Assembly (NCBI GenBank): GCA_039621445.1
Contig: CP154954.1
Location: forward strand, 73,040,308 to 73,104,307
Reading direction: 5' to 3'
DNA length: 64,000 bases
From: Euglena gracilis
Taxonomy: Eukaryota > Euglenida > Euglenophyceae > Euglenales
In this document: positions 34,195 to 46,094 of the stretch, piece by piece
Numbering within the stretch: position 1 is the stretch's first letter
Layout: each line of letters begins with the position of its first letter
Translations under genes and position numbers: made by a program
The notes under the pieces: model-generated
Told to the model about the DNA's origin: nothing
What the model saw: only the letters and a program-made list of their open reading frames with translations
Databases searched by the model: none

Positions 34195-34260
34195 GCCCTG
34201 GGTGGGCAACGGGTCGCGCAACAGCGGCCCCAGGATGTAGAACAGGAGGTCCCGCCCGTG
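34195..34260 (-). CDS. HEATR6: HEATR6-like protein, exon 13 (5' edge unresolved)
   Basis: GRDLLFYILGPLLRDPLPTQG aligns with [21 protein letters not shown] of HEATR6. The 3' edge is probably GGC/GTCGTC. The 5' edge cannot be placed: directly upstream on the transcript strand is the 5.6-kb CACG/CACT satellite, which has no AG dinucleotide for more than 200 nt. The given start marks the satellite border. The satellite may have grown over the acceptor, or the first AG inside it (near 34493) is used and adds Thr-His-Ala-Arg repeats. Confidence 0.65.
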
Positions 34261-34349
34261 CGTGAGTGCGTGAGTGCGTGCGTGAGTGTGCGTGCGTGCG
34301 TGCGCGTGAGTGAGTGAGTGAGGCGTGCGTGCGTGAGTGCGTGAGTGAG

Positions 34350-34385
<36 letters not shown>

Positions 34386-34710
34386 TGAGTGGGTGAGTGC
34401 GCGCGTGAGTGCGTGAGAGCGTGAGTGCGTGCGTGAGTGCGTGAGTGCGTGCGAGTGAGTGCGTGCGTGCGTGCGTGAGTGCGTTAGTGCTTGCGTGCGT
34501 GCGTGCGTGCGTGAGTGAGTGCGTGCGTGCGTGAATGAGTGCGTGAGTGCGTGCGTGAGTGCGTGCGTGCGTGCGTGAGTGCGAGTGCAGTGCGTGCGTG
34601 TGCGTGAGTGCGTGAGTGCGTGCGTGCGTGAGTGAGTGCGTGCGTGAGTGAGTGCGTGCGTGCGTGAGTGCGTGAGTGAGTGCGTGAGTGAGTGTGAGTG
34701 CGTGAGTGCG

Positions 34711-34741
<31 letters not shown>

Positions 34742-34831
34742 TGAGTGCGTGCGTGGCGTGAGTGCGTGAGTTGAGTGCGTGAGTGCGTGAGTGCGTGCGT
34801 GCGTGAGTGCGTGCGTGAGTGCGTGCGTGAG

Positions 34832-34862
<31 letters not shown>

Positions 34863-35113
34863 TGCGGCGTGAGTGCGTGCGTGCGTGTGCGTGCGTGCGT
34901 GCGTGCGTGAGTAAGTGCGTGCGTGCGTGAGTGCGTGCGTGCGTGCGTGAGTGAGTGCGTGCGTGCGTGCGTGCGTGAGTGAGTGCGAGCGTGCGTGTGC
35001 GTGCGTGAGAGCGTGCGTGAGTGAGTGCGTGCGTGAGTGAGTGCGTGCGTGCGTGCGTGAGTGCGTGAGTGCGTGCGTGCGTGCGTGCGTGCGAGAGTGC
35101 GTGCGTGCGTGCC

Positions 35114-35145
<32 letters not shown>

Positions 35146-35708
35146 TGAGTGAGTGCGTGCGTGCGTGCGTGAGTGCGTGCGTGCGTGAGTGAGTGAGTGT
35201 GTGTGTGAGTGTGTGCGTGAGTGAGTGCGTGCGTGCGTGAGTGCGTGCGTGCGTGCGTGGGTGCGTGGGTGCGTGCGTGCGTGCGTGAGTGCGGCGTGCG
35301 TGAGAGCGTGCGTGAGTGCGTGCGTGCGTGAGTGCGTGCGTCCGTGCGTGCGTGCGTGCGTGAGTGCGTGCGTGCGTGCGTGAGTGCGTGCGTGCGTGCG
35401 TGAGTGCGTGCGAGCGTGAGTGCGTGCGTGAGTGGGTGCGTGGGTGCGTGCGTGAGTGAGTGTGTGCGTGCGTGCGTGCGTGCGTGCGTGCGTGAGTGCG
35501 TGCGTGCGTGCGTGAGTGAGTGCGTGAGTGCGTGCGTGCGTGCGTGAGTGAGTGCGTGCGTGCGTGCGTGAGTGCGTGCGTGCGTGCGTGCGTGCGTGCG
35601 TGAGTGCGTGCGAACGTGAGTGCGTGCGTGAGAGCGAAAGTGCGAGCGTGCGTGCGAAAGTGCGTGAGTGAGTGCGTGCGTGCGTGCGTGAGTGCGTGCG
35701 TGCGTGAG

Positions 35709-35744
<36 letters not shown>

Positions 35745-35796
35745 TGGGTGCGTGCGTGCGTGCGTGCGTGAGTGCGTGCGTGCGTGCGTGCGTGAG

Positions 35797-35828
<32 letters not shown>

Positions 35829-36232
35829 TGAGTGAGTGCGTGCGTGCGTGCGTGCGTGCGTGCGTGAGTGCGTGCGTGAGTGAGTGTGTGCGTGAGTGTG
35901 TGCGTGCGTGAGTGAGTGAGTGCGTGCGTGAGTGAGTGAGTGCGTGAGTGCGTGCGTGCGTGCGTGGGTGCGTGCGTGAGTGCGTGCGTGCGTGCGTGCG
36001 TGAGTGCGTGAGTGAGTGAGTGGGTGCGTGAGTGCGTGAGTGCGTGAGTGCGTGAGTGTGTGAGTGCGTGCGTGCGTGAGTGCGTGCGTGCGTGCGTGAG
36101 TGCGTGAGTGCGTGCGTGCGTGCGTGCGTGGGTGAGTGCGTGCGTGCGTGCGTGCGTGAGTGAGTAAGTGAGTAAGTGAGTGAGAGAGTGAGTGCGTGCG
36201 TGAGTGCGTGCGTGCGTGTGTGAGTGCGTGAG

Positions 36233-36276
<44 letters not shown>

Positions 36277-36572
36277 TGAGTGCGTGCGTGCGTGCGTGCG
36301 TGCGTGAGTGAGTGCGTGCGTGAGTGCGTGCGTGCGTGAGTGAGTGCGTGAGTGCGTGCGTGAGTGCGTGCGTGCGTGCGTGAGTGCGTGCGTGCGTGCG
36401 TGAGTGCGTGCGTGCGTGCGTGAATGAGTGAGAGAGTGAGCGTGTGCGTGAGTGCGTGCGTGCGTGCGTGCGTGCGTGCGTGAGTGCGTGCGTGAGTGCG
36501 TGCGTGCGTGTGTGCGTGTGTGCGTGCGTGCGTGAGTGCGTGCGTGAGTGAGTGAGTGCGTGAGTGCGTGAG

Positions 36573-36608
<36 letters not shown>

Positions 36609-36684
36609 TGAGTGCGTGCGGGCGTGCGTGCGTGAGGGCGTGTGTGTGGGTGTGGGTGCGTGCGTGAGTGCGTGCGTGAGTGAG

Positions 36685-36740
<56 letters not shown>

Positions 36741-39700
36741 TGAGTGAGTGCGTGCGTGCGTGCGTGAGTGAGTGCGTGAGTGAGTGGGTGCGTGAGAGAG
36801 TGAGTAGTGCGTGCGTGAGTGCGTGAGTGCGTTGAGTGCGTGCGTGAGTGCGTGCGTGCGTGCGTGAGTGCGAGCGTGAGTGCGTGCGTGCGTGCGTGGG
36901 TGAGGGCGTGCGTGCGTGAGTGAGTGCGTGCGTGAGTACGTGAGTGCGTGCGTGCGAGCGTGCGTGAGTGAGTGCGTGCGTGGGTGAGTGCGTGCGTGAG
37001 TGCGTGCGTGAGTGTGTGCGTGCGTGCGTGAGTGAGTGCGTGCGGGAGTGAGTGAGTGAGTGAGTGAGTGAGTGCGTGCGTGCGTGAGTGGGCGTGCGTG
37101 CGTGCGTGCGTGAGTGAGTGCGTGAGTGAGTGCGTGCGTGAGTGCGTGAGTGAGGCGTGCGTGGTGAGTGAGTGAGTGAGTGCGTGCGTGAGTTGAGTGA
37201 GTGAGTGCGTGCGTGCGTGAGTGCGTGCGTGAGTGAGGTGAGTGCGTGCGTGCGTGCGTGCGTGCGTGAGTGCGTGGGTGCGAGAGTGAGTGAGTGAGTG
37301 AGTGCGTGAGTGCGTGCGTGCGTGAGTGAGTGATTGAGTTTGTGAGTGAGTGAGTGAGTGAGTGAGTGAGTGAGTGAGTGAGTGAGTGAGTGAGTGAGTG
37401 AGTGAGTGAGTGAGTGAGTGAGTGAGTGAGTGAGTGAGTGAGTGAGTGAGTGAGTGAGTGCGTGAGTGAGTGAGTGAGTGAGTGAGTGAGTGAGTGAGTG
37501 AGTGAGTGAGTGAGTGAGTGAGTGAGTGTGTGAGTGAGTGAGTGAGTGAGTGAGTGAGTGAGTGAGTGAGTGAGTGAGTGAGTGAGTGAGTGAGTGAGTG
37601 AGTGAGTGAGTGAGTGAGTGAGTGAGTGAGTGAGTGAGTGAGTGAGTGAGTGAGTGAGTGAGTGAGTGAGTGAGTGAGTGAGTGAGTGAGTGAGTGAGTG
37701 AGTGAGTGAGTGAGTGAGTGAGTGAGTGAGTGAGTGAGTGAGTGAGTGAGTGAGTGAGTGAGTGCGTGAGTGAGTGAGTGAGTGAGTGAGTGAGTGAGTG
37801 AGTGAGTGAGTGAGTGAGTGAGTGAGTGAGTGAGTGAGTGAGTGAGTGAGTGAGTGAGTGAGTGAGTGAGTGAGTGAGTGAGTGAGTGAGTGAGTGAGTG
37901 AGTGAGTGAGTGAGTGAGTGAGTGAGTGAGTGAGTGAGTGAGTGAGTGAGTGAGTGAGTGAGTGTGAGTGAGTGAGTGAGTGAGTGAGTGAGTGAGTGAG
38001 TGCGTGAGTGAGTGAGTGAGTGAGTGAGTGAGTGAGTGAGTGAGTGAGTGAGTGAGTGAGTGAGTGAGTGAGTGAGTGAGTGAGTGAGTGAGTGAGTGAG
38101 TGAGTGAGTGAGTGAGTGAGTGAGTGAGTGAGTGAGTGAGTGAGTGAGTGAGTGAGTGAGTGAGTGAGTGAGTGAGTGAGTGAGTGAGTGAGTGAGTGAG
38201 TGAGTGAGTGAGTGAGTGAGTGAGTGTGAGTGAGTGAGTGAGTGAGTGAGTGAGTGAGTGAGTGAGTGAGTGAGTGAGTGAGTGAGTGAGTGAGTGAGTG
38301 AGTGAGTGAGTGAGTGAGTGAGTAGGTGAGTGAGTGAGTGAGTGAGTGAGTGAGTGAGTGAGTGAGTGAGTGAGTGAGTGAGTGAGTGAGTGAGTGAGTG
38401 AGTGAGTGAGTGAGTGAGTGAGTGAGTGAGTGAGTGAGTGAGTGAGTGAGTGAGTGAGTGAGTGAGTGAGTGAGTGAGTGAGTGAGTGAGTGAGTGAGTG
38501 AGTGCGTGAGTGAGTGAGTGAGTGAGTGAGTGAGTGAGTGAGTGAGTGAGTGAGTGAGTGAGTGAGTGAGTGAGTGAGTGAGTGGATGAGTGAGTGAGTG
38601 AGTGAGTGAGTGAGTGAGTGAGTGAGTGAGTGAGTGAGTGAGTGAGTGAGTGAGTGAGTGAGTGAGTGAGTGAGTGAGTGAGTGAGTGAGTGAGTGAGTG
38701 AGTGAGTGAGTGAGTGAGTGAGTGAGTGAGTGAGTGAGTGCGTGAGTGAGTGAGTGAGTGAGTGAGAGAGAGTGAGTGAGTGAGTGAGTGAGTGAGTGAG
38801 TTAGTGATGGCGGGAGTGCGTAAGTGTGTGAGTGAGTGAGTGAGTGAGTGAGTGAGTTGGTGAATGAATGAGTGAGTGAGTGAGTGAGTGAGTGAGTGAG
38901 TGAGGTGAGTGAGTGAGTGAGTGAGTTTGTGATTGAGTGAGTGAGTGAGTGAGTGAGGGTGGTGAGTGAGTGAGTGAGTGCAAGTGAGTGCAATAGGTGA
39001 AGTGAGTGAGTGAGTGGGTTGAGTGAGTGTGTTGTGGAAAGTGTGTGAGTATGTGAGTGTGTGTGTGTGAGTGTGTGTGTGTGTGTATGTGTGTGTGTGT
39101 GTGTGTGGTGTGTGGTGTGTGTAGTGATGTGTGTGTGTGTGTGTGTCGTGTGGTGTGTGTGTGTGTTGGTGTGTGTGTGTTGTGTGTGTGTGTGTGTGTG
39201 TTGTGTTGTGTGTGTGTGGTGGTGTGTGTTGTGTGTGTGGGTGTGTGTGGTGGTGTGTGTGTGTGGTGTTGTGTGTGTGTGTGTGTGTGTGGGGTGTGTG
39301 TGTGTTGTGTGTGTGTGTGGGTGTGTGTGTGTGTGTTGTGGTGTGTGCTGTGGTGTGTGCTGTGTTGTGTGTGTGTGTGTGGGTGTGGGCGTGTGGTGTG
39401 CATGTCCTGTGTTCGTGTGTGTGTGTGTGCTGTGGTGTGTGTGGTGTGTGTGTGTGTGTGTGTTGTGTGTGTGTGTGCAACTGTGTGATGTGTGACAATG
39501 TGTGTGTGCTGTGTGTGTTGTGTCGTGTGCTGTGTGTGCGTGTGACGTGAGTGAAAGTGTTCGTGTGAGTGTTCGTGGAGTTGAGTGTTGCAAGTGTGCG
39601 TGGGTGTGGGTTGTGAGGGCGTGGGTGTGGGTGTGGGTGTGGGTGTGGGTGTGGGTGTGGGTGTGTGTGCGTGGGTGTGTGTGCGTGGGTGGGGGTGTGG

Positions 39701-39847
39701 ATGTGTGTGTGCGTGTGTGCGTGGGTGGGTGGGTGGGTGGGTGTGTGGGTGGGTGGGTGGGTCGGTGGGTGGGTGGGTGGGTCGGTGGGGTGGGTGGGTG
39801 TGAGTGTGTTTGTGTTTGTGTTTGTGTGTGTGTGACTGTGTGTGCAT

Positions 39848-39884
<37 letters not shown>

Positions 39885-39897
39885 GTGTGTGTGTGGA
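34261..39897. repeat. 5.6-kb GTGC/GTGA/GT satellite
   Basis: Three zones. 34261-37330: mixed GTGC and GTGA tetramers. 37331-38995: almost pure (GTGA)n with rare variants. 38996-39897: (GT)n with GGTGTG, GGGT and other interruptions. The array lies in the intron between exons 12 and 13 and abuts exon 13. Stop-free frames of about 1940 codons across it are a by-product of the repeat. Confidence 0.98.
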
Positions 39898-41565
39898 CTC
39901 AAAAATCTTGTTCATGCTTTTTTCGTTCCAAAACAAACCCCTAACATTCAGAACATTCCACAACACTGGCATTTTTGGGTGTTAAATTTGACTGCATTTG
40001 ACCCACAAAGACCATCGGAAAGGTAAACTTCCCCAAATTTAAGCAAACTACCCCCAAATTAAGCAACCCCAGGCATATCGGCTTAAAAAAACAAATTTAA
40101 ATAAATTTGGAGGGGTACACAATTGGCAAAAATAAAAAAAAAAAAAACCAATTTTGGAACCCCCATTGTCCAATCATTTGGAAAAAAAAAAATTTATAGG
40201 GAAATGGGGGTGAATTCCAAAAAGATTATCTCTTATAACTTTTGTCCAAACTGTATGAGGCCTGAAATTCTTGTATCTGAGGTTCGGTTGAGATTTCCGC
40301 CATAATTTAGGTCTCAGTTTTTGACCCTAACCCTGTTAGTATAAATGTAGTGGATGTTCATCCAACGTTGGGTTGTGCGAGTTTTTAAGGTCCATCTCTC
40401 CTCGGCTTGGCCAAGGAGTGGAAATGGCAGCCCATTTGGAACGAAGGATAAAGAAGGAAACAAATATATTTTCAGGAAAAAATACACCAAACTTATTGGG
40501 ACGAGTGGTTTTGGAGGTGGATGGGGCACTTGAAAAAATAGGTTTGGGTGCACGTTGCACTGGAAAATAAGCAAACATATAGGCCAGGGTTGCAAATGCC
40601 AGAAAAGGGAGGGGGGAAACTACATACAGACAGGTCAAAAACTGGAATGTAAAAAAAAATGCAAAGCTTCAAAAAAAAGTGAAAAACTGGGTTGATAAAA
40701 ACTGCAAAAAAGCTGGGGAAAAAATCAAAATTGTGAAAAACGTCCAAAACTGCAAAAAAAAACATGCAAAAACTGCACGGCGCATTTTTCTGCTCCCGGC
40801 GGAAGTACGTAGGCCAACAAGGGAGAAAAAGAATCCATACCACAACGCCAATGTCGTCCATATCCCCTGGTGTTGTCCCTGCGGCAGCATCATCAACACT
40901 CTGCGCACCGTGAGGAGGAGGGGTGTGGTGTACACTGCGGCTATTACACATATTACACACAGGGGTGAGGTTGGAGGACTTGCTTTCGGAGCAGATCCCC
41001 CATATGCAATGCACAATCGCACACATTAGCACAACCATACGAAATACACAATGTAATAACATATGTACATTGTCTAGAACGCACGTGTGTCATACAATGT
41101 GACGATAATATATGTGATAATAACAATACTGCAATGTGATAATAACAACATACCAACAATATAATAATGGTTTAAGTAACATACAATAATAGAAGATATC
41201 ATCTGGGGGCTAAACCTGACCTTGATTGCAGCCGGGGGGAGGAAAGGTAAAGGATTGTTGGCAAAATCCGAATGACCCAGAATACCTCCAAAATTAACAA
41301 ATTTCGTCGAAAATGACTTTTGCATGAAGCATTTCTGATTATACATCACAAAATACATCTCTTTAAGGACCCGGGGGGGGGGGGGCTGGGATCGGGCTAG
41401 AAACTTGGGCTGGCAAGAAATTTGGGTGCAGTTTTCCTGTTGACTTCTCATTGAATGTGACGGGACATGATTTTTTTTTGTTTAAGGATTGCATCCGCTA
41501 CCCCCTCCCCCAAAGGCAAACCAACCTAACAACCCCCCCACGCGCTGAAGGAAAATTAAGACGTA
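39898..41565. other. Intron 12, right part
   Basis: A short keyword patch AAATTTAAGCAA / AAATTAAGCAACCCC at 40034-40072, a third ACTGCAAAAAA cluster (40640-40785) and TATA-rich sequence at 41040-41190. No exon supported. Confidence 0.5.
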
Positions 41566-41569
41566 AACC

Positions 41570-41965
41570 CCCCTCCCCTAATAAGTGCGCAGTGCCCTAA
41601 TTGTGCGCAGCGCCCTAATAAGTGCGCACCCCCCGAGGGTCTGAAACTACCTCCCTAAAAAGTGCGCACCCCCCCAAAGGAAAAATCACTGTCACATCTC
41701 AGGTCGGAAAAGCACACACAATTATCAGAACTGTCCTTCTCAGACCAACTATTTCTATCGTCCAAGCTTAAATTTGACACATAATCACTTGACTCATGGC
41801 TTGAAATTGCAAAATAGGAGGAAAACTAAAAAGGTGTGGGGAAAATGTGTACATTTTTGGCTTTGTCCTAAAAAATGCGCACTGCCCTAATAAGTGCGCA
41901 CCCCTTGGGGTCCGAAACTACGTCCTCAAAATGTGCGCACCCGTGCACTTATTAGGGGGGGGGGT
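41570..41965. repeat. Keyword element: CCTAATAAGTGCGCA, copy 1
   Basis: Five CCTAATAAGTGCGCA-like words near 41575-41670, three more at 41870-41945, and an inverted TGCACTTATTAGGGG at 41944-41960, all next to C or G tracts. A second copy in inverted orientation is at 55130-55460. Confidence 0.8.
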
Positions 41966-42224
41966 TACAGAAAAGGAGTTTGTGGACCATGTGGGGACCC
42001 CCCAAAAATCGGGCCGCCTGAGGCCATTTCCCAAAAATCTTCGACGCTTTGCGCCATACCAGGGGAGGTCCCGCGCCAGGCTAGGTGGGTGGGGGGGGGA
42101 CCCTCCCTCCCACCGCCCCAAACAGGAGCCTGGCCCTTAGGCTTGTGGGGCAGCCAAGGCACCATCCAGGCTTGGAGCAGGGTCGAAAATTAAACACCTT
42201 GAAGCCCTGGTCTCCTCCCGGGGA

Positions 42225-42388
42225 GGGGGGGTCCGGCCCGGCCGGAAACTGTCATGCCCGAGAACCTGTCAGAGTCCCACCCAGGAAACTGTCAGGATCC
42301 TTTGAACCAGCCAACCTGTTATGATAAGAAGTTGTCAGGGTCCCCGTTACCAGCCAACCTGTCAGGTGACGGTTTCCCTGGGGGGAAT
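42225..42388. repeat. Keyword element: AACCTGTCAGG / GGAAACTGTCA, copy 1
   Basis: GGAAACTGTCA, GAACCTGTCAG, CAGCCAACCTGTCAGG and relatives recur seven times within 160 bp between C/G tracts. The copy at 54977-55125 carries the complement words (GACAGGTTGGCC, CCCTGACAGTTTCCC). Confidence 0.8.
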
Positions 42389-42431
42389 ATGATGGCATGT
42401 GACACCAATTGATGTTGCACATGAGCCACAC

Positions 42432-42525
42432 CTGCGTGAACTTATCCACCGCCTGCACGACCGCATTGCGGACCTGGGCGTCCCGGTCCAAGACCAGTCG
42501 TTTCAGCTGGCCCAGTTCCACCCCA
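42432..42525 (-). CDS. HEATR6: HEATR6-like protein, exon 12
   Basis: Acceptor AGTTGCAG with one leading base, donor ACGCAG/GTGTGG, phase 0. The peptide GVELGQLKRLVLDRDAQVRN... then VDKFTQ matches [21 protein letters not shown]...LLEELGTG of HEATR6 and has a typical HEAT helix B pattern (DxxVRxxV). Confidence 0.85.
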
Positions 42526-42605
42526 CTGCAACTTCCTGCCGGAGAACGTCCGGCAGCCTCATACTATTTCGACCCGAGAAGACAAGTAATAATAGATAAG
42601 GGCAG

Positions 42606-42920
42606 GTGGGGGTGAGTCACCCGCCCCGCCACCCCCGGTCCAGGAGGGGGGACACCCCCGCATTTCACACACCGGGCCAAAGATTAGTGCCTGCCAAAAT
42701 CGACCGAAAGTGCCATTTTGGGCATTTTTTTGAGCAAACAATTATCAAAAATGCAAAAAAAAAAAAAGAAAAACTTTCCGCAAAGTGCAGAAAACAGTGA
42801 CTGGACCTCCAAGGGGGTCCGCAGCCCAGGGAGGGAGAGGCCTCCAAAAGCGGTGCCAACCGCCCAAAGGCCTCCGGTCCAGGAAGGGGGAAACCCCCCT
42901 CTCCTCTCACCCTCCGTATG
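42606..42920. repeat. Diverged relative of the 16158-16551 element
   Basis: Shares CCGAAAGTGCCATTTTGGGC, a following AAAAATGCAAAAAA run and flanking GGTCCAGGAGGGGGG / GGTCCAGGAAGGGGG segments. Terminal repeats and target duplication are not recognisable. Confidence 0.6.
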
Positions 42921-43984
42921 TTAAACTCTGCATGGCATTCAAGCAGTATGATGCACCAGGATGTGGTGCCCCGGGAGTTTCTGCTTCTTCTTCTTATTGT
43001 TCTATTATTACTCAGATTTAAAATGTATGGTCAGTCTAAGTTAGTTGTGAGTAGGTGGGGTTGGGTATTCTGCCTAAAGTTTTCCAAACTGAAAGCCCAA
43101 ACAAGGGAAAAAATCATCATGAAAAACATTACGGGAAGCCACACCCTCAAACGGATTCCCGATTATAACCCCACTGAATACTCCCCAATCCCAACAACAA
43201 AATTCAGAAGCACACCGGAGACGCTGAAAGAACCCACGAGACCCTCACCGTCATTTTATCAGGCCTACAATGCACGAAGCTTGCGACATCCAACCTTCAC
43301 CAGGGGTCTGCAAGGCAGTTCAAAATAATAATATAATAAATTCAAAATTCAAAAATAATAAATTCAAATCAAATAAGTTCAAAATTCAAAATTCAAAATA
43401 AAACCTTGCGGAGGGAAGGGAAAAAACGAATCCGACCGACTTTTTTGCAGGATGCAACGCAGAAAAAGCCAGCCAAAGAGAAAAGCTGACAGAGCAATGA
43501 GATGTGCAGAAGCCAAGGCCAATGTTGCCTGCGAGAAGAGGAGATAGATGGAGGGATGGGTGGTAACCGGTGGATCAGAAGGAAAAGAGTCAGAGGAACG
43601 CGAGCCATCCCCCATCCTCAAGGGAAAAATGGGAATGAGTGCTTCCCGCATATTTTGGGTTGATTCAAAAAATTTATTTTCTGGCATCCTTCAACCATCC
43701 ACTGACCCGCCACAACATCAAAAATGTGTTTCTGGACCTTTTGAATTTCGACCCTGTTTGGGAGCCAGTCCGGCCGTTGGCCGCTCCGGGACAGCTATTT
43801 TTTTGTGCCAGCCGGATTAGTACCTACGGGTGTGAAAACATGCGGATGTCAAAAAACTGTCCAGATGTCGACAGTTTTGGAGGGGTGGAAGAGGGCCCAA
43901 ATGGCAGTACAGCCTGTTCCCCTTACATGGCCCCAATGGCCGCACCTTTGGCGAACCGGCGGTGTTTCCGGGGCAGTCCGCAAC
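42921..43984. other. Intron 11, left part
   Basis: A short TTCAAAATTCAAAAT tandem at 43325-43400. Otherwise no supported feature. Confidence 0.45.
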
Positions 43985-45017
43985 GGGGAAATCACACGCA
44001 TACATACATCACGTGGGGGCGGTGGTGCCGGGGAAATCACACGCGTACACACATCACGTGGGGGCGGTGGTGCCGGGGAAATCACACGCATACATACATC
44101 ACGTGGGGGCGGTGGTGCCGGGGAAATCACACGCGTAAATACATCACGTGGGGGCGGTGGTGCCGGGGAAATCACACGCATACATACATCACGTGGGGGC
44201 GGTGGTGCCGGGGAAATCACACGCGTACATACATCACGTGGGGGCGGTGGTGCCGGGGAAATCACACGCATACATACATCACGTGGGGGCGGTGGTGCCG
44301 GGGAAATCACACGCATACATACATCACGTGGGGGCGGTGGTGCCGGGAAATCACACGCATACATACATCACGTGGGGGCGGTGGTGCCGGGGAAATCACA
44401 CGCATACACACATCACGTGGGGGCGGTGGTGCCGGGGAAATCACACGCATACATACATCACGTGGGGGCGGTGGTGCCGGGGAAATCACACGCATACATA
44501 CATCACGTGGGGGCGGTGGTGCCGGGGAAATCACACGCGTACATACATCACGTGGGGGCGGTGGTGCCGGGGAAATCACACGCGTACATACATCACGTGG
44601 GGGCGGTGGTGCCGGGGAAATCACACACATACATACATCACGTGGGGGCGGTGGTGCCGGGGAAATCACACACATACATACATCACGTGGGGGCGGTGGT
44701 GCCGGGGAAATCACACGCATACATACATCACGTGGGGGCGGTGGTGCCGGGGAAATCACACGCATACATACATCACGTGGGGGCGGTGGTGCCGGGGAAA
44801 TCACACGCATACATACATCACGTGGGGGCGGTGGTGCCGGGGAAATCACACACATACATACATCACGTGGGGGCGGTGGTGCCGGGGAAATCACACGCAT
44901 ACATACATCACGTGGGGGCGGTGGTGCCGGGGAAATCACACGCATACATACATCACGTGGGGGCGGTGGTGCCGAGGAAATCACACGCATGCATACATCA
45001 CGTGGGGGCGGTGGTGC
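43985..45017. repeat. 45-bp minisatellite, about 23 units
   Basis: Unit GGGGAAATCACACGCATACA followed by TACATCACGTGGGGGCGGTGGTGCC. Units differ at a few positions (CGCA/CGCG/CACA, ACAT/ACAC), and one unit near 44345 is 44 bp. Each has a CACGTG palindrome. Because 45 is a multiple of 3, all frames without a stop stay open across it. The array ends exactly at the 3' edge of exon 11. Confidence 0.97.
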
Positions 45018-45145
45018 CTCGCCGAGGCGGCGAACGCGCGCAGGGCCTCCGCCCGCAGCGGGGGGTGCGGGTCGTCGAGGGCCGGCGACAGGGCGGCGAA
45101 CCAGGCGTGGCTCGCGGTGGGGAAGGCCTCCCCCAGGCCAGGGAC
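45018..45145 (-). CDS. HEATR6: HEATR6-like protein, exon 11 (GC donor)
   Basis: The acceptor is ACGTCCCCCCAG. The peptide VPGLGEAFP...WFAALSPALDDPHPPLRAEALRAF fits the WLIRLCISIVV...SPMRLEALQVL region of HEATR6. No GT occurs at the exon end. The likely donor is GCGAG/GCACC (a GC-AG intron), which leaves phase 2 and completes a Ser codon with exon 12. Intron sequence immediately after it is the last unit of a 45-bp minisatellite. Confidence 0.82.
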
Positions 45146-45194
45146 CTGGGGGGACGTGTAGGATGCCACCCCCCCCCTTTGGATGACGCACTGC

Positions 45195-45541
45195 AAATAA
45201 TAATTGGAATTATTTGATCAGTTAATTCACAAAATTAAACTCGTGTATTTGATGAATTTGATCATTGAATTAATTGAATGAATGATTGATTGATTGATTG
45301 ACTGCTTGATTAATCAATTCATCAGTCAGATTAAGTTTGAGCAAGTTAAGTAAGTTAAGTAAGTTAAGTTAAATAAGTTCCCTAATCAATCAGATTAAGT
45401 AATCAAAATTTATTAATTATTAACTATTATAATATTGAATCATTTAATATTAAGATTCAAATCTTAAACTTAATTTATTTTGTCAGTGAAATTGAATGAA
45501 TGGAATTAATTTATTTCATTAAAGTTAATAATTTCAAATCA

Positions 45542-45572
<31 letters not shown>

Positions 45573-45665
45573 TTAATTAATTCATTAATTAATTAATTAA
45601 TTAATTAATTAAGTAATAAATTAATTAATTAACAAATTAATTAATAAGATTAATTAATTTATGAA
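45195..45665. repeat. AATT/ATTG-rich low-complexity tract
   Basis: Runs of GATTGATTGATTG, AAGTTAAGTAAGTTAAG, TCAATCAATCAATC and TTAATTAATTAATT, upstream (transcript sense) of exon 11. Confidence 0.9.
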
Positions 45666-45694
45666 TGCTGGCCTCTGAGATGTACAGATATTAC

Positions 45695-46078
45695 AAACCC
45701 CCCAAATATAAAGCCCCCCCTGGCTTTATATTTGGACAGGATTTCAAGATCCTCAGGGGGGATTATATTCTGTAAATATATTATGTTATGTTATATTATG
45801 GTATATATTTATATTTGGGGGCTTTATATTTGGGGGGGAATCAAACTTTTTCTGGTGGTTAACCTTTGGCAGCCTTCAATTGTGGCCAAATGCCAATTTT
45901 ATGCCAAATTTTTGTTGTGGACCTCCTATTTTTCGCAAAAATGTGCAATCCTGATCCAAAATGGAGCATCTCTGGTGAAAAAAAAATTGTATCCACCCAA
46001 AATGTTTCGACTTTTTCCTGAATGACACCAGCGTCCGGCTCCACATCAGGGGGGGGGGGGGCTTTATACAGGGGGGGG
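45695..46078. repeat. Keyword element: CTTTATATTTGGGG, copy 2
   Basis: CCCCAAATATAAAGCCCC at 45702-45719 with inverted words at 45820-45838 and 46060-46070. The interior matches 14110-14340 closely (TTTCGACTTTTTCCTGAATG and more). Confidence 0.82.
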
Positions 46079-46094
46079 AAATGCAACTGGGCCC

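Noticed and set aside
34086-39972. Two overlapping minus-strand frames of about 1940 codons rich in Thr-His-Ser-Leu and Thr-His-Ala-Arg.
   Set aside because: They are the translation of a stop-free tetranucleotide satellite in two frames at once, with no start context and no conserved domain. Only the last 22 codons (exon 13) are likely coding.
43985-45017. The 45-bp array considered as a CRISPR array.
   Set aside because: There are no unique spacers; the whole unit repeats head to tail, and the context is eukaryotic.
44307-45191. Joining exon 11 to the array by the first GT (CCCAC/GTGATG) instead of the GC donor.
   Set aside because: It would leave phase 0, which does not fit the one leading base of exon 12, and it would add a repeat-derived RHHRPH tail.
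43639-45217. Long frames of 337-515 codons on both strands with a 15-residue repeat (GEITRIHTSRGGGGA and PAPPPPRDVCMRVIS).
   Set aside because: The 45-bp unit is a multiple of three, so any stop-free frame stays open. The region is the intron adjoining exon 11, and in the exon 11 frame a TGA follows within 15 codons.
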